This document shows, in pieces, positions 6,242 to 6,307 of a DNA stretch of 6,307 bases (its first letter is position 1; the number at the start of each line of letters is the position of its first letter). A model generated the notes under the pieces. That model saw only the letters and a list, made by a program, of their open reading frames with translations. It searched no databases and was not told the DNA's origin. The stretch spans positions 1 through 6,307 of the forward strand of contig CAKQNH010000294.1 in the NCBI GenBank assembly GCA_934255105.1, written 5' to 3'. A program made the translations under genes and the position numbers. Origin of the DNA: an uncultured Pirellulaceae bacterium (GTDB lineage Bacteria > Planctomycetota > Planctomycetia > Pirellulales > Pirellulaceae).

Positions 6242-6307
6242 AAACGGTTGGGACAACCGTTCTACAGATAACGGCTGGGACAACCGTTCTTCAGAAAACG
6301 GTTGGGA
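6242..6307 (-). repeat. Three palindromic repeats of the AACGGTTG stem type in reverse orientation, last one cut off
   Basis: Copies begin at 6242, about 6269 and 6296, a 27-base period. The first (6242-6266) is the reverse complement of the 1805-1830 unit over 25 bases. The second has AACGGCTG instead of AACGGTTG and TTCA instead of TACA. The single stem change leaves a G-U pair if the minus strand is transcribed. The third stops at the window end after the loop. Confidence 0.9.

Larger units (their letters stand above)
5987..6307. other. 321-base non-coding region upstream of the M1 peptidase
   Basis: I see no convincing gene here. Bases 5987-6111 form the peptidase leader. They include a G-C palindrome CCCCGGCGGGG (6026-6036) and an inverted repeat at 6077-6091. 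No promoter with two good boxes could be named; the AT-richest stretch near the gene (around 6000-6008, CATTAT on the minus strand) is a possible -10 but is unsupported. Bases 6112-6307 are entirely repeat sequence, described separately, and run off the window end. Confidence 0.7.

Noticed and set aside
6086..6283. 65-codon minus-strand frame with repeated VGTTALHF peptides
   Set aside because: It is the palindromic array translated. Periods of 33 and 27 are multiples of three, so the frame stays open automatically, and no ribosome site precedes the ATG.
6148..6307. Possible CRISPR array
   Set aside because: The linkers are only about 9 bases or less and nearly identical, unit type and orientation change midway, and no cas gene is present.

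Overview
The window looks like a piece of a planctomycete chromosome (Pirellulaceae-like). This is inferred from three things. The encoded proteins are a large secreted M1-type peptidase, an exported beta-propeller glycosidase-like protein and the C-terminal end of a long beta-sandwich protein. The genes are loosely spaced and mostly not packed into operons. The gaps are filled with short palindromic repeats built on AACGGTTG-TCC-CAACCGTT. No database search was possible, so the lineage is a judgement from protein style.

Layout. Bases 3-806 (+) are the 3' end of a longer gene whose start lies outside the window. It converges on an unrecognised 291-aa gene (809-1684, -). The two stop codons are 2 bases apart, and a perfect 8-bp hairpin sits on them as a likely shared terminator. 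The gap 1685-1928 holds two palindromic repeats, a 33-base box that recurs at 6112-6144, and a coding-like fragment without a proper start. Next on the minus strand are a secreted glycosidase-like protein (1929-3413) and, upstream of it, an M1-family zinc metallopeptidase (3494-5986). An 80-base spacer with strong interleaved inverted repeats separates these two. The last 321 bases (5987-6307) are non-coding. They contain the peptidase leader, the second copy of the box, three palindromes of one stem type, then three palindromes of a second stem type in the opposite orientation, the last cut by the window end.

How the genes fit together. The two signal-peptide proteins (peptidase and glycosidase-like) suggest breakdown of extracellular or periplasmic polymers. 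The sequence does not prove they share a transcript. The unknown cytoplasmic protein and the partial gene show no clear link to them.

The most interesting signal is not a gene. The two repeat clusters share a composite architecture (box plus palindromes), and their two stem sequences differ by paired, compensating substitutions while keeping the same 3-base loop. That pattern suggests selection on base pairing or dyad symmetry and a mobile or regulatory repeat family.
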